Assembly: GCF_003007675.1 (NCBI RefSeq) | Contig: NZ_PXNP01000023.1 | Location: forward strand, 124,001-188,000 | Direction: 5' to 3' | Length of the DNA: 64,000 nt | Source of the DNA: Marinobacter fuscus | Lineage (GTDB): Bacteria; Pseudomonadota; Gammaproteobacteria; Pseudomonadales; Oleiphilaceae | Part shown: in pieces, positions 41,348 through 50,805 of the stretch | How positions within the stretch are numbered: the stretch's first letter is position 1 | How the letters are laid out: each line of letters opens with the position of its first letter | Notes under the pieces: generated by a model | Seen by the model: the letters and a program-made list of their open reading frames with translations, nothing else | Databases searched by the model: none | Told to the model about the DNA's origin: nothing | Program-made: the position numbers and the translations under genes

Positions 41348-43570
41348 ATGACAGGTCAGAATGGAGTCTTTTTCGATGACGCCCAGTTGTGTGTCGATCA
41401 GGTTATCGAGCGTGTCGGTAAGCAGATTACGCTGGGCCTGCCACTGGGCCTGGGTAAACCGCTGCGATTTGCCAATGCCCTGTACGAGCGGGCAAAGTCT
41501 GATCCCGAGATTCAGCTTCATATTGTGACCGCCCTGTCGCTACTGGCTCCGCAGGGTGGTTCGTCACTCGAAAAGCGTTTTCTGGATCCTTTTGTTCGCC
41601 GCCTCTATGGCAGCATTCCAGAGTTGGCTTACGCCCGGGATGTGATGGCTAACCGCTTGCCCGCAAATGTTCGGGTGTCCGAGTTCTTCTTTAAAGCCGG
41701 TAGTTATCTGAATAACCGGAGCCAGCAGCAGAACTATGTTTGCACTAACTATACGCATGCCGTTCGGGACTTGATGGCGCAGGGTGTGAATGTGGTGGGC
41801 CAGCTGGTCGCGCCCGGAGAGCCTCACGGCTATCCCGGAATGGTGAGCCTCAGCTGTAACCCCGATTTGTCACTCGATATCTTGCCGGAGTTGCGGGCGC
41901 GCGAGCAGCAGGGGGTGCCGGTGGCAACCGTCGCCGAAGTGAATACCAAGCTGCCCTGGTTTGGCCATGATGCGGCCATTGCTGCGGATCAGTTTGATAT
42001 GTTTCTGGCGAGCGCCGATACAGAGTACCCGCTTTTTTCTGCGCCTCAGATGGCTATAAGTCCGGCGGATCATCTGATTGGCTTCTACGCCAGCAGCCTC
42101 TTGAAAGATGGAGGCACACTGCAGGTTGGTATTGGCGCTCTGGGTGCTTCTCTGGTTCACAATGCCATTCTGCGCCACAAGCACAACGATGAATGGCGGG
42201 CGGTTTACGATCATCTCGATGTCGCCTCCCGGTTCCCGGTTGCCGAAGCATGCGGTGGTACCGGCCGGTTTGAGGAGGGGCTTTACGGTTGCAGCGAAAT
42301 GATGGTCGATGGATTTCTGTATCTGTTACAGGAAGGTATTCTCAAACGAGAGGTGTTTGATGATGCCGACTTACAGGATCTGATTAACCGCACGTTAATT
42401 TCGCAGACGCCCTCGCTGATGATGCTCGATACTCTGGTGCAGGAGGGAATCATTGCGTCGCCATTGCGGGCCCGGGATCTTCGCTGGCTGGTGAAGTACG
42501 GGATCCTGAAGGATTCGGTGGAGCTGAAAGGCGGTTGCCTGCACTTTGGTGAGGGTTCGGTTGCAGACGCGGATCTCAGTCTTGAGCAGACCCGAGAACT
42601 GCTTGAGCGCGAGGGCCTTGGAGATAGGTTGCGTGGCGGCATTCTGATGCATGGCGGCTTTTATGTAGGACCGGAGGCCTTCTATCAGGCGCTTCGGGAG
42701 CTGCCGCCGGAGCAACGCGATAAAATCTGTATGACCAGCGTCAATTTTATCAATCATCTTTATGATCACCGGTTTGGCAACCAGAGGCTCAAAGCTGCCC
42801 AGCGGGTTCATGGCCGTTTTATCAACTCAACCATGATGTACACCATCAATGGCGCGGCTGTATCCGACGGGTTGGATGATGGTCGTGTTGTGAGTGGTGT
42901 TGGCGGGCAGTACAACTTCGTTTCCATGGCCCATGAGTTGCCGGGGGCCCGTTCGATTCTGGCATTGCGGGCAACAAGGGTGTCCGGTGGGGAGGTCGTC
43001 TCGAATATTGTCTTCAATTATGCCCACTGCACCATTGCCCGCCATTTGCGGGATATTGTGATTACCGAATATGGCATCGCAGATCTTCGGGGCCAGCCGG
43101 ATGAAGAGGTTATTTTGCGGCTGATCCGGATAGCGGATTCCCGCTTTCAGGCCGGATTGCTGAAGCAGGCGAAGAAGGCGGGTAAGGTGCGGGCAGACTT
43201 CAGGTTGCCTCCGGAGTGGCAGGGCAATACCCCGTCTTCGGTGCGAACTGCGTTGTCCTTCGCGGGTGAAGGCGACTGGTTCCCACCGTTCCCCTTTGGT
43301 CGGGACTTTACCGATGAAGAGCTCAGGTTAGGGAAAGCCCTTAAGGGCCTGAAGGCCGGTACAGCCACCCCTCGTGGTAAACTTGTAACTTTGTTGCAGG
43401 CGCTGAAAGTAAAAGATGAATCAGGCAGATACGCAGCGCTGATTGAGCGCATGGGGTTAACCAACCCTGGGGATATGAAAGCCCGACTCGATCGAAAACT
43501 GGTTATTTATGGTCTGCAACAGCTTGACCCTAAGCCGACAGAGGACGAAAAGAGTTCTGATGCAAGTTGA
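41348..43570 (+). CDS. Acetyl-CoA hydrolase/transferase family protein, long form
   Basis: A 740-residue protein. The ATG at 41348 follows GAGGA by 8 bp; an upstream in-frame TTG has no good site. It shows CoA-transferase-family blocks: GLPLGLGKPLRFANALYERA at the N-terminus, the glycine loop DGGTLQVGIGALGASLVHN, and a C-terminal VVSGVGGQYNFVSMAHELPG and VITEYGIADLRGQ typical of the AcetylCoA_hyd_C domain. Classical members are 430-550 residues, so this one has insertions (around 330-470) and a C-terminal extension. It probably moves or hydrolyses CoA on a short acid; substrate unknown. It overlaps the PPIase gene by 11 bp. Confidence 0.82.
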   Translation: MTGQNGVFFDDAQLCVDQVIERVGKQITLGLPLGLGKPLRFANALYERAKSDPEIQLHIVTALSLLAPQGGSSLEKRFLDPFVRRLYGSIPELAYARDVMANRLPANVRVSEFFFKAGSYLNNRSQQQNYVCTNYTHAVRDLMAQGVNVVGQLVAPGEPHGYPGMVSLSCNPDLSLDILPELRAREQQGVPVATVAEVNTKLPWFGHDAAIAADQFDMFLASADTEYPLFSAPQMAISPADHLIGFYASSLLKDGGTLQVGIGALGASLVHNAILRHKHNDEWRAVYDHLDVASRFPVAEACGGTGRFEEGLYGCSEMMVDGFLYLLQEGILKREVFDDADLQDLINRTLISQTPSLMMLDTLVQEGIIASPLRARDLRWLVKYGILKDSVELKGGCLHFGEGSVADADLSLEQTRELLEREGLGDRLRGGILMHGGFYVGPEAFYQALRELPPEQRDKICMTSVNFINHLYDHRFGNQRLKAAQRVHGRFINSTMMYTINGAAVSDGLDDGRVVSGVGGQYNFVSMAHELPGARSILALRATRVSGGEVVSNIVFNYAHCTIARHLRDIVITEYGIADLRGQPDEEVILRLIRIADSRFQAGLLKQAKKAGKVRADFRLPPEWQGNTPSSVRTALSFAGEGDWFPPFPFGRDFTDEELRLGKALKGLKAGTATPRGKLVTLLQALKVKDESGRYAALIERMGLTNPGDMKARLDRKLVIYGLQQLDPKPTEDEKSSDAS

Positions 43571-44036
43571 TACAGCCAAGACACGACCGGATATCTACAC
43601 TGTCCACTATGTGCTGAAAAACGCGGCCGGGGAACTGGTCGATACGTCTGAAGGCAGTGAGCCTTTGCACTTTATGTACGGCAGCCCCCACATCATTCCC
43701 GGCATCCAGGAAGCGGTGCGTGACCGCAGCGTTGGTGATTGCCTGGAGGTAACGATCCCGCCGGAGATGGCATACGGTGAGTACCGGGATGACCTTGTGC
43801 GCAAGGTGCCCCGCTCGATGTTTGAGGGAGTGGAGAACCTGGCCGTCGGCATGAAGTTCCAGACCAACTCTGGCGACCGGGCCCAGGTGGTTCAGGTGCT
43901 TGCTATTGATGGCAACCTGGTAAAGGTCGATGCCAACCATCCTTTGGCGGGCTTTACCCTGTATTTTGACCTGGAAATTATCGGTCGTCGTGAGGCGACA
44001 GTTGATGAAATCGAGCAGGGTAATCCTCTGTTTTAG
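43560..44036 (+). CDS. FKBP-type peptidyl-prolyl isomerase, SlyD-like
   Basis: A 158-residue SlyD-type isomerase. The ATG at 43560 lies inside the end of the upstream gene and gives a normal start (MQVDTAKTRPDIYTVHYVLK). The FKBP part has DTSEGSEPLHFMYGSPHIIP, and the inserted-in-flap chaperone domain spans ~70-125; the end reads DANHPLAGFTLYFDLEIIGR, as in SlyD. No His-rich metal-binding tail is present. It assists folding in the cytoplasm. Coupling to the CoA-transferase-like gene is unusual. Confidence 0.9.
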   Translation: MQVDTAKTRPDIYTVHYVLKNAAGELVDTSEGSEPLHFMYGSPHIIPGIQEAVRDRSVGDCLEVTIPPEMAYGEYRDDLVRKVPRSMFEGVENLAVGMKFQTNSGDRAQVVQVLAIDGNLVKVDANHPLAGFTLYFDLEIIGRREATVDEIEQGNPLF

Positions 44037-44173
44037 GGTGTGGTTATTGTGATCAGGTGTAACCTATTGATGGTTCCCTGTATATTTTTCAATACCATGT
44101 ATAATTGTTGTAACCGAACGTTGCCTGTATCGTTGGGCGAACCTCCAATACAACCGGAAGAGCATAAACAGAG

Positions 44174-44908
44174 ATGGATGGCGTGGAGCAAACAAACGAA
44201 AGTTGGCGGATTCTGATTGTCGAAGACGACGAGCGGCTTGCTGATCTCACCCGTGAATATCTGGAAAGCAACGGCCTGACGGTGTCTGTGGAGTCCCACG
44301 GAGGTGCAGCGGTTGAGCGCATTCAGAAAGAGCAGCCCGATCTGGTGGTTCTGGATCTGATGTTGCCGGGTGAAGATGGCCTTTCGATTTGTCGGAGAGT
44401 CCGGCCGCTGTATTCCGGCCCGATTATCATGCTTACGGCCCGCACCGACGATCTCGACCAGGTGCTTGGCCTGGAGATGGGCGCCGATGACTATATTGGT
44501 AAACCGGTGCAGCCCAGGGTGTTGCTGGCCCGCATCCGGGCATTGCTGAGGCGCCTCGACAGCGTTCAGGCCACGCCCAGGGAGAGCGCGCAGGAAGAGC
44601 CCGTTCGTTTGCAGTTCAACGATCTGGTGGTGGATCGTTCCATGCGGGAAGCCTGGCTGAATGAGCAGAGCATTGATCTTACCAGCGCCGAATTTGACCT
44701 GCTTTGGCTGCTGGCCAGCAATGCGGGCCGGGTGCTTAGCCGGGAGGAGATCTTCACCGCACTTCGGGGAATTGAGTACGACGGTCAGGATCGCTCGATT
44801 GATGTCAGGGTATCCAGAATTCGCCCGAAGATTGGTGATGATCCTATTCATCCCCGGCGCATCAAAACGGTTCGCAGCAAAGGCTACCTGTTTGTAAAGG
44901 AAGTCTGA
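44174..44908 (+). CDS. rstA: RstA-like OmpR-family response regulator
   Basis: A 244-residue regulator: receiver domain with phospho-Asp61 in LVVLDLMLPGEDGL, then DDYIGKPVQPRVLLARIRAL, a stretch characteristic of RstA, and a C-terminal winged helix (SAEFDLLWLLASNAGRVLSR, RSIDVRVSRIRPKIG). It precedes the cognate kinase gene by 55 bp. RstA/RstB controls acid, manganese or envelope-related genes in enterics; targets here are unknown. Confidence 0.85.
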   Translation: MDGVEQTNESWRILIVEDDERLADLTREYLESNGLTVSVESHGGAAVERIQKEQPDLVVLDLMLPGEDGLSICRRVRPLYSGPIIMLTARTDDLDQVLGLEMGADDYIGKPVQPRVLLARIRALLRRLDSVQATPRESAQEEPVRLQFNDLVVDRSMREAWLNEQSIDLTSAEFDLLWLLASNAGRVLSREEIFTALRGIEYDGQDRSIDVRVSRIRPKIGDDPIHPRRIKTVRSKGYLFVKEV

Positions 44909-44963
44909 TATTTCTGGCGGCGCGGGTGGTCAGTCGCCTGCGCCGTTCTTCCGGGTTGGTGCC

Positions 44964-46535
44964 ATGTCGCTTAGCTTCTTCCTGAAAGCCTACCTCCGTA
45001 TTGCCGCGATAGTCGTGGTTGTTGCTCTTGTTTGCGCGCTGCTGTTTCATGGAATTAATTCTGTTCGCAGCCAGTACTGGCACGAGCAGGCGTCGGCGCC
45101 TGCCATGCGTTGGTTGGCAGCAACCCCTGACCCTCTCAGCAATTATTCATGGCTGCCTCCCCGGTTTGATCTTCGACAAAGCTCTCCGGTCAGCCTGGGC
45201 TTGTCTCCTGTGATTCAGGAGCGGCTTGGCTATGGCCAGGTAGTTTCGGTTCGCTCCGATGCCGGACGGCTGGCGTATGTGCTGTTGCCGGATCAGTCGG
45301 TTCTGGCCTTGACGCTGGAGCAGCCGGAGCGCGACCTTGCCTTGTTAAATTCGATTCTGGTGCGGTGGCATCTGGATAATGTACCGGCGCGCCAGCGCCA
45401 CACGCTAGCGCCGGAGTTGGGCGACGCCCTGGGTGTTCAGGTTCACCAGATTGAGAAAACAGAAGATTTACCGGATCAAAACGTTCTGCAGCGCCTGAAC
45501 AGTTCCGGGCTTACCCTTTTTGAGCATGATGACGGCGTTTTGCGGGCGCTGATGCGCTTGTCGGATGGGGCGTTGGTGCAACTGATCATGCCGCCACCGT
45601 TTAACCCTTGGGAATGGCCGGTTTTATTATTGTTGACCGGCCTGGTTGGCGGCGTTATTGCTCTGGGTTTGTACCTTGGCTTGCGCTTTGTCGATGGTAA
45701 CCTTCGGAAGGTGGAGTCGGTGGCCATCAGGATTGCCCGAGGCGAACTGGGTGCCCGGGTAGAGGCCGAGGATGGCGCACTGGTGTCCAGGCTCGCGTTG
45801 TCATTCAACACCATGGCAGAGCACATACAGCGGCTGGTGCAGGTACAGCAGGAAATGATTCATGCGGTTTCTCATGAATTGCGCACCCCGGTTGCCCGCA
45901 TCCGGTTTGGTGTGCAAATGATTGAGCCGGGAACCAGTCAGGCGGTACTGGAAAAACAGTTGTCCGGTATTGATGGCGACATTCAGGAGCTGGATGAGCT
46001 GATTGACGAGATCCTTACCTATGCGAGGCTGGAGCAGGGCGGCCCGGTGTTTACCCTGAGGGAGGCATCCGTCACTGATATTGTTCAACAGGTTGTTGCA
46101 GAGCAAAAGCTGATTCGTGAAGGTATAGAGATCGAAAGCAGGTTCAGTGAAGGTTCGGAACGCTGGTCAATCTCCGATGTCGAGCCACGCTACATCCATC
46201 GCGCGGTTCAGAACCTTGTCGGCAATGCGGCGCGCTATGCGGCCGGGCGGGTACAGGTGAGCTGCCATCTGGATGAGGACAACTGCCGGATTGATGTGGA
46301 AGACGATGGGCCTGGGATTCCCGAGTCTGAGTGGGAAAAAGTGTTCACCGCGTTTGCCCGCCTGGATGACAGCCGAACCCGAAACTCGGGTGGCTATGGT
46401 CTTGGTTTATCTATTGTCCGGCGCATTCTGTACTGGCATGGCGGGCAGGCGTTTGTTGGCCGGAGTGAGCACCTGGGGGGTGCCAGGTTCAGCTTAGTCT
46501 GGCCGCGCCGGAAAGCGCCAGACGGGCTTTCGTGA
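44964..46535 (+). CDS. rstB: RstB-like sensor histidine kinase
   Basis: A 523-residue kinase. A first membrane helix (~10-30) is followed by a periplasmic region (~31-205), a second helix (WEWPVLLLLTGLVGGVIALG), a HAMP domain, the phospho-acceptor in HAVSHELRTPVARIRFGVQM, and the ATP-binding boxes VEDDGPGIP and GYGLGLSIVRR. It phosphorylates the RstA-like regulator. It is longer than E. coli RstB (433) because of a larger periplasmic domain, so its signal may differ. Confidence 0.87.
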   Translation: MSLSFFLKAYLRIAAIVVVVALVCALLFHGINSVRSQYWHEQASAPAMRWLAATPDPLSNYSWLPPRFDLRQSSPVSLGLSPVIQERLGYGQVVSVRSDAGRLAYVLLPDQSVLALTLEQPERDLALLNSILVRWHLDNVPARQRHTLAPELGDALGVQVHQIEKTEDLPDQNVLQRLNSSGLTLFEHDDGVLRALMRLSDGALVQLIMPPPFNPWEWPVLLLLTGLVGGVIALGLYLGLRFVDGNLRKVESVAIRIARGELGARVEAEDGALVSRLALSFNTMAEHIQRLVQVQQEMIHAVSHELRTPVARIRFGVQMIEPGTSQAVLEKQLSGIDGDIQELDELIDEILTYARLEQGGPVFTLREASVTDIVQQVVAEQKLIREGIEIESRFSEGSERWSISDVEPRYIHRAVQNLVGNAARYAAGRVQVSCHLDEDNCRIDVEDDGPGIPESEWEKVFTAFARLDDSRTRNSGGYGLGLSIVRRILYWHGGQAFVGRSEHLGGARFSLVWPRRKAPDGLS

Positions 46536-46683
46536 CGCAGTTCTCTATGCCTCACTAAATGTAACAAACCTCAACAGAACTATAACTGAACGAGCCTGAC
46601 CGATAGTTAACAATTGGCGGTGTAAGGGATGACTTTTGAGGTTGTAGTTCTTACGAACTTTCCTTGTTTCATTCGTCTTTTGA

Positions 46684-46712
46684 GGGCTGGATCTTTTCCA
46701 GTCCTTTTTTTT
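46684..46712 (+). terminator. Rho-independent terminator after the RstAB-like operon
   Basis: GGGCTGGA and TCCAGTCC form an 8-bp stem (one G-U pair) around TCTTT, followed by eight T. It ends transcription from the two-component operon, 150 bp past its last stop, before glpK. Confidence 0.85.
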
Positions 46713-46764
46713 GCCTCGAGCTTCAGTCTGATTCACGTCTTTCTCGTGCCTGCCCCTGTTACAC

Positions 46765-46785
46765 TCTCCTGAAAACAACAGGAGA
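46765..46785 (+). promoter_or_regulatory. Hairpin that covers the glpK ribosome-binding site
   Basis: TCTCCTG pairs perfectly with CAGGAGA around AAAACAA. The right arm contains the AGGAGA Shine-Dalgarno sequence 5 bp before the glpK start, so folding would hide it. This could tune translation of glpK if the transcript begins upstream of 46765. The pairing is visible; a regulatory role is inferred. Confidence 0.5.
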
Positions 46786-46790
46786 TCACC

Positions 46791-48272
46791 ATGTCCCGCT
46801 ATTTGCTTGCCATTGACCAGGGCACGACCAGTTCTCGTGCCATTATCTTTGATGCTCACGGAGAGCTGGTTGCGTTGGCTCAGCAGGAGTTTCGCCAGTA
46901 CTTCCCGAAAGACGGTTGGGTAGAGCACGATGCCAGCGAGATCTGGGACAGTACCTTGTCGGTTTGCCGGGAGGCTCTTCGGCGTTGTGGGGCAGAGCCA
47001 GCCGACCTGGTCGGTATCGGAATTACCAATCAGCGGGAAACCACCGTGATCTGGGATCGTGAGAGTGGCAAGCCGATTCATAAGGCCATCGTCTGGCAGG
47101 ATCGAAGAACCGCCTCAGTCTGTACAAAGTTGCGCCAGGATGGGCACGAGGCTCTTGTGGTAGAGCGCTCAGGCCTGTTGATTGACCCCTATTTCTCGGC
47201 GACAAAGATTGCCTGGCTCCTCGATAATGTAGAGGGTGCCCGCGCCCGTGCAGAGGCTGGCGAGTTGGCCTTCGGCACGATTGATAGCTGGCTGTTGTGG
47301 AACCTGACCGCTGGCGCGCATCATCGGACAGATGCAACCAACGCTTCCCGGACTGCCCTGTTCAATATTCACAAGCAGGCCTGGGATCCGGAATTATTGA
47401 GGCTGTTTCGCGTACCCGAAGCACTGTTGCCCGAGGTGCTGGATTGTGCCGCCGATTTTGGGGTTACGGATGGCCGCCTGTTTGGCGGGCCGGTAAGAAT
47501 TGCCGGGGTAGCGGGTGATCAGCAGGCTGCACTGATCGGGCAGGCATGTTTTGAGCCGGGCATGGCAAAAACCACTTATGGAACCGGTTGTTTTCTGGTT
47601 CTCAATACCGGCAGCAATGCCGTCCGCTCAGAGAACCGCCTGTTGACCACGGTGGCCTACCGCCTGAAGGGACAGACCTCTTATGCCATTGAAGGCAGTA
47701 TTTTTGTTGCAGGCGCGGCCATGCAGTGGTTGCGTGATGGCCTGAGGCTGATTTCCGACGCCAGTGAGTCGCAGTCATACGCTAGTCAGGTGGGGGCCAA
47801 CAACTCTGTCTATATGGTGCCTGCATTTACCGGGCTGGGCGCGCCCCACTGGGACCCGAATGCCCGCGGGGCCATTTTCGGGCTTACCCGTGACACCGGC
47901 ATTGGTGAGATTGTGACTGCAGGCCTGCAATCAGTTTGCTATCAAACCAAAGACCTTGTTCGGGCGATCCGTAACGATGGCGCGCGCATCGAGTCGCTGA
48001 GGGTTGATGGGGGTATGGCGGTGAATGACTGGGTAATGCAGTTTCTGGCAGATATTCTCAATGTACCCGTCGACCGCCCGCGGGTTACCGAAACCACGGC
48101 GCTCGGGGCCGCCTACCTTGCTGGCCTGCAGACGGGGGTTTTTGAGAGCGTCGATGACATCGCAGCCCTATGGGCGCGCGAGCGCGAGTTCCGCTCGGAA
48201 ATGAAGCCAGCCTTGCGGGAGTCGCTGTATGCTGGTTGGCTGGATGCTGTAGAGCGGGTGTGCAATAGCTGA
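46791..48272 (+). CDS. glpK: Glycerol kinase
   Basis: A 493-residue FGGY kinase with the glycerol kinase N-terminus [16 protein letters not shown], the [20 protein letters not shown] block, and [15 protein letters not shown] and [18 protein letters not shown] typical of GlpK. It phosphorylates glycerol to glycerol 3-phosphate. No glpF or glpD is adjacent, so glycerol uptake and oxidation genes must be elsewhere. Confidence 0.96.
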   Translation: MSRYLLAIDQGTTSSRAIIFDAHGELVALAQQEFRQYFPKDGWVEHDASEIWDSTLSVCREALRRCGAEPADLVGIGITNQRETTVIWDRESGKPIHKAIVWQDRRTASVCTKLRQDGHEALVVERSGLLIDPYFSATKIAWLLDNVEGARARAEAGELAFGTIDSWLLWNLTAGAHHRTDATNASRTALFNIHKQAWDPELLRLFRVPEALLPEVLDCAADFGVTDGRLFGGPVRIAGVAGDQQAALIGQACFEPGMAKTTYGTGCFLVLNTGSNAVRSENRLLTTVAYRLKGQTSYAIEGSIFVAGAAMQWLRDGLRLISDASESQSYASQVGANNSVYMVPAFTGLGAPHWDPNARGAIFGLTRDTGIGEIVTAGLQSVCYQTKDLVRAIRNDGARIESLRVDGGMAVNDWVMQFLADILNVPVDRPRVTETTALGAAYLAGLQTGVFESVDDIAALWAREREFRSEMKPALRESLYAGWLDAVERVCNS

Positions 48273-48280
48273 TGGCTATC

Positions 48281-49348
48281 TCAGGTATTGCGCTCAAAGG
48301 CAATCAGGTGATCCGCTTCAACCCTTACCGGCACCTGCTCTCCCAGGTTAAAGTCCAGATGGCTTCGGAACAGGGCTTCAAACTCAGTATCGCCTGAACA
48401 CTGGAAACGATAGAGGGTTGATGTTCCTGCGAAGGTCTTTTCAATCACTCTGGGCTTCAGGTCTGATTCGGCGTCATAGACAATGTCATCTGGGCGGATC
48501 AATACATCCACCAGGGTTCCGGGCTTCCATTTGTAGGCCCGGTTACCATCGATCACGCCCAGCTCCGATTCTATGGTGTCGGGCCCGAGGGCCTTGCCCG
48601 GGATAAAACCACCCTGGCCTACGAAGCTTGCCACAAAGCGGTTGGCCGGTTCGTGATACAGGTTATAGGGCACATCCCACTGCTGGATTTGGCCGTTCTG
48701 GAGCACCGCGACCTGGTCACACATGGCAAAGGCTTCCTGCTGGTCGTGGGTGACCAGAATGGCGCTTATGCCAAGTGACTTGAGGATTTCCCGAACATCC
48801 AGGCTGAGGCGGCGGCGCAGGTCTGTATCCAGGTTTGAAAAAGGCTCGTCCAGCAAAATCAGCGTGGGTTCCGGCGCCAGCGCCCGGGCCAGTGCGACGC
48901 GCTGCTGCTGGCCGCCGGACAGTTCGTGGGGGTAGTTGTCGGCGAGATCCTGCAGATGAACCAGGTGCAGCAAGTCCATGACCTTCTGGCGACGCTCCTG
49001 TTTGGCCAGTTCCTTCAGGCCAAAACCGACGTTATCGGCAATGGTCAGGTGCGGGAACAGGGCGTAGTCCTGGAACACCATGCCAATCTTGCGTTTTTCC
49101 GGTGGCATGGCACGACCGGGCAGGCTGATAGCCCGGGACTGTAGTCGGATTTCACCCTCATTGATCGGTAAGAAGCCTGCCAGTGCGCGGAGGATTGTGC
49201 TTTTTCCGCAACCGCTGGGCCCCAGAAGACATCCGATGTCGCCATGGCTCAGTGCGAAGCTGATGTTTCGCACAACGGAGTCGCCTCCGTAGCCGCAAGC
49301 CAGGTTTTCAACTTCCAGCAGCCATTGGGTGTTCGGTGTCTCGGGCAT
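48281..49348 (-). CDS. Orphan ABC transporter ATP-binding protein (FbpC/PotA-like)
   Basis: A 355-residue ATPase: Walker A GPSGCGKSTILRAL, Q loop MVFQDYALFPHL, signature ELSGGQQQRVALARALA and Walker B LILLDEPFSNLDTDLR. A C-terminal TOBE domain (~240-355) marks it as the importer type serving iron, polyamines or similar. It starts 2 bp after the argF stop on the same strand. No permease or binding-protein gene is near, so its partner is unknown. Confidence 0.87.
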   Translation of the reverse strand: MPETPNTQWLLEVENLACGYGGDSVVRNISFALSHGDIGCLLGPSGCGKSTILRALAGFLPINEGEIRLQSRAISLPGRAMPPEKRKIGMVFQDYALFPHLTIADNVGFGLKELAKQERRQKVMDLLHLVHLQDLADNYPHELSGGQQQRVALARALAPEPTLILLDEPFSNLDTDLRRRLSLDVREILKSLGISAILVTHDQQEAFAMCDQVAVLQNGQIQQWDVPYNLYHEPANRFVASFVGQGGFIPGKALGPDTIESELGVIDGNRAYKWKPGTLVDVLIRPDDIVYDAESDLKPRVIEKTFAGTSTLYRFQCSGDTEFEALFRSHLDFNLGEQVPVRVEADHLIAFERNT

Positions 49349-49350
49349 AG

Positions 49351-50265
49351 TCAGTCCAGACGGTTCAGGATCAGGAATTCAAGCAGCGCCTTCTGGGCGT
49401 GGAGCCGGTTTTCTGCTGCATGCCAGACGGCCGATGCGGGGTGCTCCATCATATCAGCGGAGACTTCCTCGCCACGGTGTGCAGGCAGGCAATGCAGGAA
49501 CAGGGCATCATTATCTGCCAGGGTCATCAGCGCCGGGTTGATCTGGTAGCTGCTGAAGGCTTTTTCGCGGGCCTTTTGTTCATCTTCCTGACCCATCGAG
49601 GCCCAGACATCTGTTGCCAGCAGGTTGGCGCCACGAGCGGCCTCTTCGGGGGTTCGAACCAGAGTGATGCGTTCAGCGTGCTGTTCCATCAACTGGCTGG
49701 ATGGCTCGTAGCCTTCCGGGCAGGCGATGTTGAGGTGGAATCCGAATTTTTCTGCGGCATTCATGTAAGAATGGCACATGTTGTTGCCGTCACCAATCCA
49801 GGCAACAGTGGCGCCCTTGATGCTGCCTCTGAGCTCACGGTAGGTTTGCATGTCGGCCATCAGCTGGCAGGGGTGATAATCGTCGGTGAGGGCGTTGATG
49901 ACCGGTTTGCTTGAAGCTGCGGCAAAACGTTCCACGGTATCGTGGCCAAACGTGCGGATCATTACCGCGTCGACCATGCTGGAGATAACGATGGCAGAGT
50001 CTTCGACGGGTTCGCCCCGGCCAAGCTGCGTATCGCGTGATGACAGGAACATGGCGGTGCCGCCAAGCTGGGTCATACCTGCTTCAAACGATACCCGTGT
50101 CCGGGTGGAGGATTTCTCGAAAATCATCGCCAGGACTCGGTTTTTCAGTGTGTCCCGAGTCTGGCCGTTTCGCCATTCCTTGCGCAGACGGGAGGCGTGA
50201 TCCAGCACGTCCTCCAGCTCTGCGGTGGTCATGTCACTTAATGTCAGAAAGTGTCTTGCTGCCAT
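49351..50265 (-). CDS. argF: Ornithine carbamoyltransferase
   Basis: A 304-residue enzyme; the ATG at 50265 follows AGGGG and is preferred to a TTG 18 bp upstream. The carbamoyl-phosphate loop SSTRTR is in [16 protein letters not shown], and the ornithine-binding [11 protein letters not shown] lies near the C-terminus. It makes citrulline from ornithine in arginine synthesis. Upstream of the orphan ABC ATPase and divergent from the glutaredoxin gene. Confidence 0.95.
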   Translation of the reverse strand: MAARHFLTLSDMTTAELEDVLDHASRLRKEWRNGQTRDTLKNRVLAMIFEKSSTRTRVSFEAGMTQLGGTAMFLSSRDTQLGRGEPVEDSAIVISSMVDAVMIRTFGHDTVERFAAASSKPVINALTDDYHPCQLMADMQTYRELRGSIKGATVAWIGDGNNMCHSYMNAAEKFGFHLNIACPEGYEPSSQLMEQHAERITLVRTPEEAARGANLLATDVWASMGQEDEQKAREKAFSSYQINPALMTLADNDALFLHCLPAHRGEEVSADMMEHPASAVWHAAENRLHAQKALLEFLILNRLD

Positions 50266-50381
50266 GAAAGGCCCCTGTTTCAAGCAAACCGCCCGTTAGG
50301 AAAAGCCGTCAAGTTTATCCCGTCAGTATCGTGAAAACAACGCTGGCAGTTAACGCCTTGTTCTGGATCAAAGCGCCTGGT

Positions 50382-50431
50382 TTGGTGGCGGATCGGGGAC
50401 CCGTGTACAATGGTGGGATTAGCCCGTGTAC
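50382..50431 (+). promoter_or_regulatory. Glutaredoxin promoter with a direct repeat
   Basis: TTGGTG (50382-50387) and TACAAT (50406-50411), 18 bp apart, form a fair sigma-70 promoter. The 9-bp sequence CCCGTGTAC occurs at 50400-50408 and again at 50423-50431, 23 bp apart, overlapping the -10 and the transcription start. A regulator binding the same face of the helix twice is possible. Confidence 0.5.
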
Positions 50432-50465
50432 GGCACATTCGATGTCAAACCAGAGGTATTTGTTC

Positions 50466-50792
50466 ATGGATATCAATGCAACCATCAAGACCCAGCTTGA
50501 AGAAAACCCGGTCATTCTTTATATGAAGGGGACGCCACAGGCGCCTCAGTGCGGCTTCTCTTCGCGCACCGTGCAGGCGTTGATGTCCTGTGGTGAGCGC
50601 TTTGCGTTCGTCAATATTCTCGACAACCAGGAGTTGCGGGAAGCCCTGAAGGTGTATTCCAGCTGGCCAACCTATCCGCAACTTTATGTGAACGGCGAGC
50701 TTGTCGGCGGTTGCGACATCGTGCTGGAAATGGCCGAAAGCGGTGAGCTGGCGAAGGTGGTAAAAGCGGCTGTTGGCGAAGCCAGCGCCTGA
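50466..50792 (+). CDS. grxD: Monothiol glutaredoxin (Grx4/GrxD)
   Basis: A 108-residue monothiol glutaredoxin with the CGFS active site at residues 29-32 in GTPQAPQCGFSSRTVQAL, and the glutathione-binding TYPQLYVNGELVGGCDIV. The ATG at 50466 follows GAGG by about 8-10 bp; ATGs further upstream would add a non-family extension. Such proteins carry and transfer iron-sulfur clusters, often with BolA. Convergent with the TonB-like gene. Confidence 0.95.
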   Translation: MDINATIKTQLEENPVILYMKGTPQAPQCGFSSRTVQALMSCGERFAFVNILDNQELREALKVYSSWPTYPQLYVNGELVGGCDIVLEMAESGELAKVVKAAVGEASA

Positions 50793-50805
50793 TATCACCG
50801 CATAA

